From: Temnothorax longispinosus
Lineage: Eukaryota > Arthropoda > Insecta > Hymenoptera > Formicidae
Direction of reading: 5' to 3'
NCBI RefSeq assembly: GCF_030848805.1
Contig: NC_092364.1
Coordinates: 21,185,447-21,249,446 of the forward strand
Length of the DNA stretch: 64,000 nucleotides
The notes under the pieces were generated by a model. It had not been told where the DNA came from. It was given only the letters and a program-made list of their open reading frames with translations, and made no database searches. The translations under genes and the position numbers were made by a program. Shown piece by piece: positions 28,291-42,134 of this stretch. The stretch's first letter is position 1; each line of letters begins with the position of its first letter.

Positions 28291-31200
28291 TATTTTGATT
28301 TGGAAAATGAAAGAGACGAATAATATGAATGAGCCGTTCTAGATTTTTTGAAAGTATATTTCATGCGAAGTTCGAGTTTTTTAAATAAAATTTAATAATG
28401 TTACATCTACTGCGTGCGTGCATGAAAAGGTTTTTTGAAATTCTACAATATCCGTTTTCCTTCATTCATTTCTCTTCTGCTAGACAGCAAAAATATCAAT
28501 CGCTTGATCGCAATTAGTTTCTTTTATTTTACGTCTAACAAGTTAGATTTTTCAAAATTGTTTCTCTTTTATTCTCTGCTTTGCGAAAATTCGTCTCTGT
28601 TACAAGGCCATACATCCTAGAATTAAACCATTAAACCGATCCAATCTCATAATTCTATCTATATATCTATCAATCTGTTAAAAACGCTGCTGAATCCTCA
28701 AAAGCATATCACAGTCGTCAGCTCCGGATCCGGATACGTTGCTCTCCGGCAAATTCCTTCGGTATTTCCCTGCACCAACTTTCATCCTCCGATCGAGGAG
28801 GAGAGCCTTCTCAACGGCATATGTGGCACAACGGCGTGGTTTCACGCGCTGTAAATTATCCGTGCGTGGCCATTTATGCCACGGCAATGTGCCTTCCTTC
28901 CCGAAACTCCGATCAAGCACCAGTTTGCGTCGCTCACGAGGGGAAATCATGAGACTGTGTGTCCAGCGCGTTCGCGCGGTGACAGTGACTTTCGTTTGTC
29001 GTAATATTGAGCAAAGGGGAAGGTCGCATATCCGCGATCATTAACATGCGGGAAAAGATGCCGGAAGCGTGTGCGTATCAACGCGCTAATCGCTAATCGC
29101 GCATGTCTATCTTCAGAAAGTATAATGCACTCGAATCGCCGGAAGCAGACAGAGGAAGCCGAAGCTCGCTTAGAAGTTTGAATAGTTTCTCAAGAAAGAG
29201 AAATTCCTTTTCAGTTTTAAGATGAAATCTTCCCACGATTCGCATTGTTAACATCAATTGCATACGTTAAACACAATATACGATTAATCTTCCAAATTGT
29301 TCAAAAAGTTTTTTGTATATTTCGTCAAACTTTAATATATATATATTCATACATTTATATATTTTTTAAAAATAATTTTACATAAGGAAGGCGTAAAAGC
29401 CTGTTGTATACGTTATGTATGTAAAATGCCCGATCCGAGTATGGCTTGATTCTTAAAGATCCACTCGCCTTTTTAAAAATTTCAAAATTTACACGGTTGA
29501 TTATTTATGCCATAATAATATTTATTTTTCTTCTCGTTTGAATACAAGCTCGTACGGTATTTTGAATATTTTCAGAGAAAGGCGGTCAAAAAATATTCTA
29601 CTGGGTCTTTCTATCTGGGCCTTTCTATCTGGGTCGTATTCGGGGGTATATATCTCGCATCAATATATAAATAAGAACGATGTAACACAGCTACGGCTTT
29701 GAAGACGATTAAACCTCGACGGATCGTCGACGAGAGATTTCTTCGTCATCGCGTGCGCGATTAGAGCGATGGAATCTCGCTTATGTGGCAATGGGACAGG
29801 GTTTAAATTGATGATGTGCTGCGACACGATCCTGCTTCCTTATATTTATGAAACCCGAGTACCAAAAGACACCGGTATTGAATCGAAAGCTTGCGTCTGA
29901 TATCGCGATGCATCGGACTGATGTGTGCCATGTGATACGATGGTACGATAAGTGAAGACTGTAATACGATATACACCACGTAGACACATAGAATGCAAAC
30001 GTGTAGTTAAGTAAGATCGGTATAACATTATATTATTTTATATAATTTTTACTGGATGTTTTATCAGTCTAGCTTGTACGCTATACCCACACACTTACGT
30101 AAGTTTGTGCGCGACGAGCTTAAGTGAGTCTTCTTTCGTTGAGCCCCACGGTGGGTCAAATAACGGTCAGCCGCGTATTCCACTTGGCTAGCCTATGCTC
30201 GCACCTCGATTAACTGCGCCGACTTGTAATTTCAGCGTCGACGAAAATTTCACAAACGATACTCGCGAGGTACCCTTCGTCTCAGAAGAAGATCCTCGAA
30301 GGGAGAAAAATTCTTAATTTTGCATAGCCTTTTTGAATGATAATCAAAGATCAGATGTTTATATTTCTCTATCATGATATATCCTTTTAATAAATTTGCA
30401 ATAAAATTCGCAGTTATAATATTTAATTTGAAGAGTGTTAAGTCGGCGAAATCAAAAGGACGTAGTCTTATAATATCTGCTTGAAAAAACTTGAAAGTCA
30501 AGGTTTATTCATTCAAAAATATTGAACTACCTAAGCGACTGCTATTCTGGATATTTTTTATCTTTACTTTCATAGCTATTTTATCACACAGATGGAAAGG
30601 TTAATGATAAACAAAAAAAATAGGTAGATAAACAAAATAAATAAAACAGAAAACAGGGATATTTGGAAATGCAGCGCGCACCGTTCGCCTTCCGCGGTTG
30701 CGTATGCAACTTTCGCCGAAACTGATCTCACTGACCCACTACAACCAACCGCCAATCCAGCGGATTGGAATAGGAGATTACCGCGGGCTCCGTGAAACTT
30801 AATTGAAACTGTAAAGTAAACTACACAGCTTGAAATTATAAAGCAGTAAGACAATCTTGGCTCCACATTTCTGACTTTTTCACCGTGAAAGTAACGCAAT
30901 TGAAAATTTTCTAGGAATTATTACTACAATATTATGTAAAGAAGATATATGATAGTATTTATTTACACGAACGCTAATAATGACATAATATAGTTATTTT
31001 TAGACAATAAAATAATATATGTTATTTTTATGAGTGTCTTTTTCACAATACTTTATAATCAGATTTCTAAAAGTCCTTAATCATGATTGTAAAACTGTAA
31101 TTTTTGAGGTCATTAAATTAACACATCCTTTTTTATGGGAAAAATATTTTATGAGAAATAACTTTATAATAAAACATTGCATAGAGAGAAGTACAGATGC

Positions 31201-32856
31201 TGTGGGCATTGAGCCAGCCGCAAGATGTATCTCGCACTCAAATGACACGTTTTATAGCCTTGACATGCACGTGCAACGTCTATACATACGACATATAACT
31301 CATCCCGCGTAATTCATTATAAACGTCCCTATGTCGACTCCAACTCATTTCCGCTTCAGCTACTTCCAATGGATCGTAGTTCCGAATAATGAAAACAGTG
31401 ATTCACAAAATCGCGTGACCCCGCCACAATAAATTGCTCGACGAAGCTCTCGGCGAATTACGCGTCATTTATCAAACGGCCTGGGCCCTATTTATCAATC
31501 GAGGCTTCGTGGGAAAAGTTTAAAATTAAATTAGTTTTATTGCCGTTATCTTTTCTTGCCGTCTCTATTTAATGGGCATCACAATGGATAGAACAGAAAT
31601 GAATATAAAAATAGATGTAATTAGTTAAATATTTATATTCATCTCTCTCTTTCTCCCTCTAATGATAACAACACGCATTTATCAATGTAACAGCGGTGAA
31701 ATGAAAAATCTTGCGGTCAATCAAACGGACTTGGATTTTTGCTGATCGAAATATCTCAATCATCTCCAGAAGAAACTTCCGTTACCAACATAGAATCCGC
31801 TAATACTGTAAACGAATTCTTACGGGAGAATCGAACGGGTTCCGTTAACTTCGGTGCGACGCGACGATGCTATACGCGTTCTGTCAATCCAAACGGGAAT
31901 CATTATTATTTTCCACACATTCGAAGGACGCGGTCGTACCGCATCGCTGACCCACTTACAAGTAACAGTAACGGGCGTGACAAGGCCCCGCCGAGGCACA
32001 CCGAAAAATTTCGTATGGTGCAACAGAGTACGGTATAGATCTCGGATACGTGCGGCGCCGAAAATAAATTATTATAATTTGTTTCTTCATATACGTGTTT
32101 CTCGCACGTTGCTCGTCGTAGCGCGACAAAAGAAATTAAAGACGGCACCTACGACCGTGAAAACGTCGCGTGGGTTTTCATCGCGAGATTTCCTCGATCG
32201 CGTCGCGCAACGACGTGATTTTCGACGCCTCGTTTACCGCCGAGGAAAGTGCAAGTTACGCTCTGCCAAATGCAAATTCTTTTCCCAGTAATTGCGCGCA
32301 TCTTTCGCGAATATACCCTCGCCGGACGATTAATTGTAGTTTTCAACGAATGGGTAGCCTAACGGTGGACGCATAACGTATAAGTATAACTATACAGGTG
32401 TGGTTTTCCTGCAAAATTGCCTGGAAATTTATGATTGAGTCTATTTTCCCTGAGTATTTGGATGCACACTGATACCGATACCAATTAAAGCAGAGATTCC
32501 GCGACATTTTTATAACCCGTAATTTTTCTACTCTTATTAATATTAAATGTTCTCAAATTAATTATATTATCGCGATGATAAAGAACAGTATATCATATTT
32601 TTATACATTTTATGTGACATTTACGAATTATTAATTTTAAAATTATATATGCGTTTAAATCTTAAATTTGTACTTACTATGTTGTTGATAAATGTATAAA
32701 AATAGATTTTTTTCATATTTCATTATCTTATTTTTATTAATTCTATTTGGTTCGTATATGCATGTAATTATATTTTCTTAAATAATTAAAATGTGATATT
32801 TAAATATATTGATTTTTTATTGCATTTCTATATTTTATACTTTTTTATGATTGCAG

Positions 32857-32884
32857 GTAACAATACCAAAGAATACAAAATAGC
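32857..32884 (+). other. 5' UTR part of the first coding exon of acid sphingomyelinase
   Basis: A clear acceptor (ATTGCAG) ends at 32856, 28 bases before the start codon. The ATG exon therefore seems to be spliced to an upstream untranslated exon, which was not located. Confidence 0.55.
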
Positions 32885-35800
32885 ATGCCAAATCAAGGCA
32901 GAATATCAAGTCGCATCTTTCTATTGTGCGTTTTCCTGACCAGTTCGACATGGATTGTTGTTGGTACGTGGCACGTCAAAAAAAGTTTTATTGAATAAAA
33001 AGTATGTCTGGCTATCTTTCTTTATGTATGAAATCTTTTTAACAATAGAATTGTCTCATGAAAGCATTAAATTGAAACTTATTCATGCACATTGAATACC
33101 GAAATAAGAAACGTCAAACAACTTACGTAACAAAAGCAGACAATAATAACAGTAAAAAATATGTTAACATTACCGCTTATGTAATATAGAAGATTAGAAT
33201 GAGATGGACCGAACTTTACGGCGGTGCAAATTTTATGACGGATGATACGACGATTGGCGATTTAAGTCGAAAAATAGAGCGCGGTTCATCGAGCGCAACC
33301 TCGTAACCTCTTTTTACCGAGAAAGTATTTAGGATTTGCATGCAATTCGATCGATTATATCTACGGGAAATTATGTGACTTCCCTTGAACAACGGGTTAC
33401 AGACTATTCCGAGCGTAACGGAGAAATTGCACGTTTTCGAAGCAAGATGCGTCGTGCCTTTCGTGCTTTATGGGAAAGATCGACACACTTTATCCAAACA
33501 ATTCTGCAAGATCGCAAATGATCGATCGCGATTAATCGCAGCGTGAAAAATGAACATTTCCTTCCGCATGAAACGGTCCGATGAATCGCACCACGTGATT
33601 GCCCATTTATTTTTATGTACGCCCGCTAGAAAGTTTATAATGTTGCTCGAATGACGGAGAAAAGGCTCTCGTCTTTTTTATATCATCAATCATTACACCA
33701 ATTTCACTTCAGTCTTGAAATCCATAATTTATAATTTGCCAAATTTTTATTCTCTATGCCAGTCTATGCCGCAGAACTCACTGTATTAAGCTTTCGGAGA
33801 TTTCTCCAATATATAAGTACAGAGTTTATAGCTGTAGCTTATATTAATCATGTATTATCTAAGAAAGAGAATTCAATTTCCGGTCGCATCCAAGCAAACT
33901 TGTAATTATTCGTATAACAAAGCTCGTTTCAGCTGCTAACAGGTAGTTACATTTCCGGCCGGTTTTTGCGCAACGATCATACTCTTTGTGAAATTGTAAA
34001 ATTAACTTTGCGAGTGTCAAGTTACGCAATCCGTACAAATGATCCGCTGAAAATGAAGGACCGGTCGCCGACTGTCTGACTGCGAACGCAAGCGGTCGTT
34101 CACGTTTTAATTAAAGAAACGTTTCTTTCTGCTGGCTTTCGCAGGAAATCCCATTTGGTACAGGACGAAACGGGAAGCGGAGATAGCGTCGACCAACTGG
34201 ACAGCACTCGCCGACGAATGGATCGCGGCGAAGGCCAGGGCCGCCGAAAGAATGGACGTCGCTCTGCTACCGTTCAACGACAGATTCCGGGAATTACCGC
34301 CTACGGCGGAGACCTTCGTCGTTAACGGCACGAGCGCGGAACAATTGGAACGGGTAAGAGAATTTCTTTCATTCGCGTTTGCACACAGCCGAGTCGCGAA
34401 CAAGATTGCATCTGTGTAGTTCAACCGGAAATTTGCGTTGTCACTGTCGATTGCGCAAGATCCTACCTTCGTTATCAATCTATCGGAAACTTTCTCCGGC
34501 AAACGGTAAGCGCTACGAGAATTGTTTACTTTTTTCAGGTGAAAATTCGCTAAGAATTTATGTTAATAATATCTCATTGGCTTCGCGTTACAACATCGCA
34601 GACATTCTATCGTAAACTTTTGAAAGAAAGAAATTCTAACGATATTGTTGCAATCATTTGTAACTTATCTTCTTTGCTCATAAACTTATAATATTTTTAT
34701 AATTTTTATATAAAATAAAATTTATAAATATTATGGATTTATAAACTTTCTAAATTTATTTCAACTTTATAAATTATTTATAAATTATAAAGATTTATTT
34801 TAAAATTTTGCTAATCCATATATTGATTTATCATATAAAAAATCCTGGTTTCTTTTTTATAAGATAAATATACTAATATAACATATGTTAATTTTTTTTT
34901 ATATCATTATATCAATATATTATTCCATTGTAATTCTTTTTGTCATAAAAATTTTAAAGAATCAAGAAAAAGTGATGACAGCAGTTAAACACCCCGTACA
35001 CATTGTTTCTCCGCTACAAACATTGCATAAGCTTTAATGATTGGTATCAACGATGCGACTTACACCGTTCAATCTATTTTTATTTCGCGTGACAGTAATT
35101 TAACGCCGGGAATAATCAGACCGTTATAAACGCACTCGATTATATTAGAATATTATAGGAAAAGTAGCATCTGTGTGTGTCGTCGTATCGTCGATTCGAG
35201 CTTGTTGTAATTTCACATAAAAATTTATGAAATGTATTGTTTCATGAAATTATTATGAAATGCACGAATAAAATCGGAAAAATTGATGCGACATCGATGA
35301 GACATAACGCAATCGTGAAACGAAAATAAGACTATAAAAAGAAGGATCTCTATACGTTCGTTCTCACGATCGCTCCGCTTTTATAACAAGGAAAGGGGAA
35401 ATTGGTTTGATCGATATATTTTCACTCTTGCGTCCGTCTTAATCGATCACGTGCGCATTTCTCCTTGATACATGAAATTAACGTAGAAAAGTATTTATAA
35501 CGTGTCGAGGATGTATCATGTAATTCAACGCATCAAGGATTTCATCGTGAAATTTTTAGATTAGTGATTGAAACAGTGAATGGGCTACATTGGATGGACT
35601 AATTCATTAAAAAAAAAAATATTGCTACAAATACAAAAATCTCACAGTTCACCCTGCAAAATCGGAGATTATCGTTTGCGTTCTTGCGATTGCGTTTGGT
35701 CTCGCCTTCTCTTTAGTCTCTTTTTTCCTTTTTCTTATCTCTCTCCTCGCCTGACATCCGACGGGAGACGCGACGATGTCGCCGCGACTCTCACTTTCAG

Positions 35801-38800
35801 TGCCAAAATACTTTCACCAAGGCGATCACGGACAAACACCGTGGCGATGGCAAGTATGTATCTTCTATCCTTCCTATTCGTGTGTTTTACACGCAAACAG
35901 TGCGTAATACAGCGTCAATGACTTTCGTCCGCGAAAGTCGTGCGCGATCATCGATACTATTCGTCACCGCTTGCGTAAAAGAAAACGCCGGTGGGCACAT
36001 CCGCAGAGCGCGCAGAGCTCCCTTCGATCTCGGAAGAGATGCATGCTCGATTATCTCGAGATCGCAGAAAGAAAGTCACGCGATCGAAGGCGTCGCGGGA
36101 AGCGACTGTTCCAATTCACTTTGATCCGTCTCTCACGTTATAAAACGATGCGACAGGGTGGATGCCTGCTGATTAAATTTTCAGTTCGTATTCCGTACAT
36201 GTGATTGCAGTTAAATTACTCGCGGATGCTGTGGGACATGGAAACGGTCCAGCCGAACGGGCATCTATCTGGATTCGTGGACAAAGCTCTCAAGCTGCTA
36301 GACCTGAGGCAGGTGATGATGGAAGTTGAGACATCCGTCATGTCTAAAGTTTCTTGCACCGCTTGCAAAGTCGGCGCTAGTTTGCTGCAGCATTACATAA
36401 AGACCGGCAAGAGCGACGAGGAGATCATGGCTAGCATTTATCAATTCTGCGTGTCGCTCAACATACAAAGCCCCCGAGTTTGTCACGGAGTCACCATGCT
36501 GTTTGGGGTAAAGCCTGAATATATATATTCAATTGGCAAAATATTTTTATTAATTAACGAAGTATTTAAAACTAACAAATCTACGTCGTAGGGGGAGGTG
36601 ATTTATGTGCTGAAACAGGTGAACATGGGTCCAGCGCAGATCTGCAGCTTCGTAATCGGCGATGCGTGCGAAGACGAGTTCAATCCGCTGCACGAATGGG
36701 AGGTGGCCTTCCCACCGGTCAAGAAACCGCCGATCAAGCCACCGATCCCGCCGCAGGAAGGCGCGCCAACGTTCAAGGTCCTGCATATATCTGACACGCA
36801 CTACGATCCGTATTATCAGGAGGGTGCGAACGCCGAGTGCAACGAGCCGCTCTGCTGTCGGCTGACGAATGGCGCTCCGTTGACCGCGTCGGCCGCGGCT
36901 GGAAGATGGGGCGACTACAGAAAATGCGACACGCCCAAGAGAACGATCGACCATATGCTCAAGCACATCGCCGACACACATTCAGTGAGCAGCACGAACG
37001 ATTAAACCCGTCGTCGCGCGACACTTAGAAGACGATGATGAGGAGGGAGGGGGAGACGCTCATTCCGGAGCAAATCTCGTGCCGCTCGAAAAACATTTTT
37101 AGCAAATATGACCGATAAACAATAGGGAAATAGTTGATTTACTGATTATGACATAGTCTCTTAACTTCGTTAATTTTCAAGTTAATTCATCAATAATATA
37201 ATTATTTCCTGCGCGTAAGAGAAGTTTTTTAGTTTTAATCATCTCCGGACATATTGCTTTACAGATTTTTCGATTCTTTAATTGTTTGATTTTTTATTCG
37301 TTCTATATTAGGAGAACGGGATAATTAGGAGAAAATTAGGAGAAAATTTCTCTTTAGCGTTGAAAAAATTTTTCAGGACATCGATTATATTTTGTGGACT
37401 GGAGACCTTCCGCCACATGATGTGTGGAATCAAACGAGAGAAGAAAATTTAAAAGTCTTGCGTGACACGGTCGCGCAGATGGTGGAGATGTTTCCAGGAA
37501 TACCGATCTTTCCGGCCTTGGGAAATCACGAGAGCGCACCGGTCAATAGGTACATCCGCCACATGAATACAAACTCGCGTACTTTCACTTTTCTAGAAAA
37601 TATCACCTCAGGTTACGATTAATTTGTGATATATATATCCAGATCTCACTCACAGACATAGCAGAGTGTTTTCTCTTAAGAGATTCTATCATATGGAGCA
37701 GATTTTAGTTTAAAAGAAGAAAGTTGACGCACATAAAATAGGACGCGAGAGAAAGGAATGGGGAAAATAACTGAGCTGTCGTTAAATATTTCCTACTTGG
37801 CAATTAAATTAGTATTTTAAAACTAATTAGTCTTTTAATTTAAAATTACTTTAAAAGATTTTAAAGTGTTTGCTTGAAAGGACTCCAAGAAGTAGAAAGC
37901 ATTCGATAATGGATTAACGCGATGTATAAAGACTTCTGTTATCTCATATTATCTCTATATTAATAACAGAAATAAATCCTTTTTTTAATATAAAATGTAG
38001 ATAAAATGTATTTCGGTGAAAAGGAGAGGATCACGAATTTTAGACGTATTTTACATATGTTTAGATCCTTTCTGAAATGATTCTACTGGGACTCAGTATC
38101 TATTTCCGTTCTTTTTAGCTTCCCACCTCCTTTCGTGCCTGAAGAGAATAGTATCTCGTGGTTGTACGACGAACTCGATAAACAGTGGCGACTTTGGCTA
38201 CCGGCCGGTGTATCCCATACTGTACGTCGTGGCGCTTTTTATTCGGTCTTGGTTCGACCGGGTTTCAGGATTCTGTCTGTTAACATGAATTATTGTAATA
38301 ACAAAAATTGGTGGCTACTGATCAACAGCACGGATCCGGTCAGCGAACTGCAGTGGCTCGTTTACGAGCTGCAGGGCGCGGAGATAAACGGTGAGAAGGT
38401 GCACATAATCGGGCATATACCTCCGGGACATTCAGATTGTCTCAAGGTGTGGTCGAGAAATTACTATCACATAATCAACCGGTTCGTATATACTTGATCG
38501 TTTATAAATCGCTATCGAGCTCCATGGTATTTGAATGACAAATGTTCTCCTTCCGTCTTTACCTAGCTATGAATCAACTATCACGGCACAATTCTTCGGG
38601 CACACGCATTACGACGAGTTCCAGTTATTCTATGATACATCAGACCTTGGTAGAGCGGTTAGCATCGCCTATGTTGGTCCTTCGGTCTCGCCATATTATG
38701 ATCTCAATCCCGGCTACAGGATATATTACATTGATGGAGATCACGCCAAGACTACAAGAGTAAGTATAATAACGCTATTAATATACTTCCTCATGAGCAT

Positions 38801-39659
38801 AATTAGCAAGATATATCTAGCGATCCAGCAACACTCTGTACGCTCGTGTCTTTAAGCGTTATTTATCATTTTCTAACTGACGCGCGGATTCCAGATGGTC
38901 GTCGATCACGAGAACTGGGTCATGAATCTCAAGGAAGCGAATCTTTATGATTACCCGATCTGGCATAAGTTGTACAGCGCGCGGCAAGCCTACCAAATGG
39001 CGTCACTCTTGCCGAGGGACTGGGACTCGCTGATCGACAAGATGACTAACGAGCCAGCCCTCTTTGATCTCTATTACAAGTAATCCTGCTCGCATTATAC
39101 GATGACTATAATACCGTAATTTCTTAAAAGAAAATAATCGGAAATCTCTTGTAATATATATTAACATAAAAATTTATTGTAACATAATAATATATGGCCC
39201 AATACTTAAATCGATCGGATTTTACTGAATAAAAATATGTATGAACGAAGATGCTTCAGGGCACTTTAGAAAGGAAACCTAAGGTTCGAGGTTCAATATC
39301 CTTCTTGAGAAAAGTAACATATATTTGCCTTTGTTCTTTGCAGACATTATTACAAAAACTCTCCAGTGCGACCGGCATGTAATGACGAGTGTCGCAAGAG
39401 ATTGCTCTGCGATCTGCGCAGCGGAAGAAGCCACGACCGAAAGGCATTATGCCAGAGTTTGGAAGCGAGAATCGACGATGAAACGAGAACAGGCTGGCGT
39501 GCATGGATCTACAAGGGGCTCGCACTATCGTACGTAAAGGATTTCTGGCTTGAAATGTATTCCGGCAACGTTATGACTAACGAAGTCGGTTTAATCAACT
39601 ATCCGAATGAATATGTCGCGAATAATTCGCAAACTGATCCGCACTTGACTCTTTCTTAA
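32885..39659 (+). CDS. Smpd1: Acid sphingomyelinase (sphingomyelin phosphodiesterase)
   Basis: Hydrolyses sphingomyelin to ceramide and phosphocholine in lysosomes or after secretion, using zinc. Exons: 32885-32963, 34145-34353, 36211-36507, 36592-36984, 37377-37549, 38119-38481, 38567-38759, 38895-39079, 39344-39659. All introns are GT-AG and phases agree, giving 735 residues. Residues 1-~26 are a signal peptide. A saposin-B domain with its paired cysteines (CTAC ... CSF ... C) spans about 142-225. A Pro-rich linker (KKPPIKPPIPP) leads to the metallophosphatase domain. Every expected metal or catalytic residue is present: SDTH (Asp263, His265), TGD (Asp336), GNHE (Asn376, His377), GHIPPGH (His483) and GHTH (His517, His519). 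The Cys-rich C-terminal region is intact. Insects often have several paralogues, so this need not be the one-to-one SMPD1 orthologue. AATAAA lies at 39917-39922. Confidence 0.95.
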
Positions 39660-39916
39660 TTTTCAAAAATCTGATCTTTCTCTTACTTATAAAAGAAGAA
39701 CTTATCTCAAACTGTGTAGTAGGTTTTTAACGATATGCTGAAAGTCTGCTTTTTCTGTTTCACATGCATTTTTCACACTAGTAAAACTTGTGCAACTTTG
39801 CGATAGCTTTAAACGGACTTGTAAAACAATAACTAAGAAGTTGAAGAAACTGTGCAATGATTTATGGTAAGGTGAAGGTCTTTATCTAACTGAATCTAAT
39901 GACATTGAAATTTCAC

Positions 39917-39922
39917 AATAAA
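39917..39922 (+). terminator. Polyadenylation signal, acid sphingomyelinase
   Basis: AATAAA about 260 bp after the stop codon, on the gene's strand. It is the first canonical hexamer downstream that I noticed; actual use is inferred. Confidence 0.45.
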
Positions 39923-40143
39923 ATTAGTAATAGATTAATAAAAGATTAATAATAAGAAGTCGTTTAACAGTCGTATGTTGTAAATACTGATACAAATAAC
40001 CTAGCTTGGTTGCAATTGTGCGGCGTTATGTTAACGAAATGCGAAGAAATATTAACAATATTTACATATTAATAATATTATGATAATAAATTGCTAGACT
40101 GATTAATTGATATCAATCAAGCGTATCAATATCCGTGTCACTT

Positions 40144-40810
40144 ACAAGGAACATGTCACTGTCTGGAATCGATTTGATTCTCCTTGAAATAAATGTTAAG
40201 CATAAATCTAACAGACACGTATTTTTTATACATGCCCATTTTGAGGAAAAAGGTAAAATATATGCAATTATCGTGAGATATATAAAAAAAAATGTTTTAG
40301 ATAAAATTTTTATAGCTTTTTATGTACTTTACAACTGTATATTTTCCAAAAATCTAATGTTTTTCAATTTTTTAACTTTTTATTTATTTCTCAAACATTC
40401 AATTTTGTAAAATATGGATTAATATTAATAAAATAATAATAAATGAATAATAATTTTTAATTTTTATATGTAGAAGAAATATAATTTCAGCAAAATAATA
40501 ATAAAAATGGGAACACTTTAAAAAATATTAGATTTTTGAAAAAACTAAATACATAGTTATAAAGTACGTAAAAAACCATAAAAATTTTGTAACACATTTT
40601 TTCATGTATCTTACTATTTCGATGATAATTGATTATAATAAAATATAAGTATTAACTTTAGGGGATTTTATTTCATCTTGTAAAACTCAAAATAAACATG
40701 TTTAAAAAATACATGTCTCTTAGATTTTTGCGTATAATTCACTTTATAGAGAATCAAAGGATCAAAGAGATTCGAAGAATTAAGTTTCAGACAGTTGACA
40801 TGTTCCTTGT
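40144..40810. mobile_element. Long inverted-repeat (fold-back) element, 667 bp
   Basis: Both ends begin ACAAGGAACATGTCA when read inward. The inverted similarity continues for about 270-320 bp per arm with indels. Landmarks shared by the arms include AATCTAA(C/G)AGACA, TACTTTA(C/T)AACT and CAAAAATCTAAT. A 91-codon open frame (40135-40410) lies along one arm but is AT-driven and not a gene candidate. No target duplication could be fixed. Family unknown. Confidence 0.7.
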
Positions 40811-42038
40811 TATTATAGATATAATCAATTTTTTTATACACATAGCAAACCTGATTGAATTTTTTTATCTACATTAGCTACGTTTTTCAATATTATTTTA
40901 GTGTAATTTGTTAAAAAAGACTTCTTTTCCGCTTATTAATTAATGTAACACGTAAAAATCTGTAGTAAGAGACGATAGATTTTAACATGACAAAGAGACA
41001 TTCGCTCAATAATGTATTTAGCAAATAGGTTTAAGTTTCGCTCAAAGAACTTAAAGAGCCTAACAAATAAATGTCGACCAACTGCATTTAGTAGCACCGA
41101 GATTGCTAATATTGCTTTACCTAAAATGCATGTATGTGAAATAAGTGTACATGTATTGCACTTGAAAGAGTTTTTGATAATTGATTAGACATATGAATCA
41201 TCGTGTAACATTTGCATGAAAGATTGAAAACATTAATTTCTTCAACTGAGAAGCATGACGATAAAGGAAAATATTCAATATCTTTTCATATGTTTCAGAG
41301 CTTTCTTCGCGAAACATGTCGCGTCGTAATTCAAAATAACTGCATTTTTATGCAAGCTCCTTCGAGTGTCGACTATATAAAAATAAAAAGAAACAAGAAA
41401 ATTTCTGTTACGAATTATATATAGTATATGAGATATTATGTAATTTTAATCGCGTGCCTTGTTGACTGAAACGTTATAAATATATTTTTCCTTAACATGA
41501 CAATTTTGCCAATAAAACAAACATATATAGAAACGGTGTTGGGATTACCCGATCTAGATGTAGATATATACCTTTTAACCATTTGAATTAATTTCAGCAT
41601 CGCTCAGAATCGCGCGTAATATTAATGAACAAGTTTCACAACATGCAAAAATGCTTTTCTTAGGAGCACTTAATCTGATAAGCGCACTGCGGCGCATTTA
41701 AGCTAGCTTTGTCCCGTCAAAAACGTCAATTACTTAATTTGTACATATCTAGAAATACAGTAAGCTTGTTTGGTGGCGGAGAGTAACAACCGATGACATT
41801 TCTATCTTCTACACTGCGCATTATAGTAAGTAGTACAAGTGTATATAAATTATAAATCATACTCATAAGTAATACCAGCCGCATAATTTCCGAGGCAGTA
41901 ATTGTTTAAGCTATGAAAAATTATGCTGTATTTAATATTGAATTAAATAACTTAACAAATTACTTCTGCGTGTAAATGAATTTTACTAATTTCAGTAATT
42001 ACTCCGAATAGCCAGATATTTATCGAGAACAGATTTTG

Positions 42039-42134
42039 AAAGTGTCTGCCAAAAATTTTGTCGATAAGGTCAGCAGAAATATGACTGAATTAGATTTCTG
42101 TTGGCATTTTATCGACATTTATAACAGACACCTT
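42039..42134. repeat. 96-bp imperfect hairpin
   Basis: The left arm AAGTGTCTGCC...GTCGATAA...CAGAAAT pairs with the right arm ATTTCTGTTGGC...TTATCGAC...ACAGACACCTT. The loop is about 10-20 bases. Length and pairing are compatible with a small fold-back transposon or a small-RNA precursor; no known mature microRNA was recognised in it. Confidence 0.7.

Larger units (their letters stand above)
18741..32856. other. Long gene-poor interval
   Basis: About 14 kb without a recognisable coding exon. It contains a strong hairpin (19760-19880), a long fold-back element (23936-24240), a degenerate tandem array (27788-28290) and a GC-rich patch near 28680-29050 with open frames on both strands but no recognised protein. 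A second GC-rich patch at 31800-32380 lies upstream of the acid sphingomyelinase start and may contain its promoter; this is inferred from position only. Confidence 0.45.

Noticed and set aside
28678..29044. Arg-rich frames on both strands
   Set aside because: GC-rich patch with symmetrical open frames; peptides show no family features.
30576..30899. Minus-strand frame ending in a hydrophobic stretch
   Set aside because: The hydrophobic tail derives from an A-rich tract (AAATAAACAAAATAAA type). No other support.
36550..36981. 143-codon minus-strand frame
   Set aside because: Complement of acid sphingomyelinase exon 4, whose frame, splice sites and motifs are conserved.
39281..39310. GGTTCGAGGTTC resembling a tRNA B box
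   Set aside because: No A box, acceptor stem or anticodon arm at the right spacing; it lies in an acid sphingomyelinase intron.
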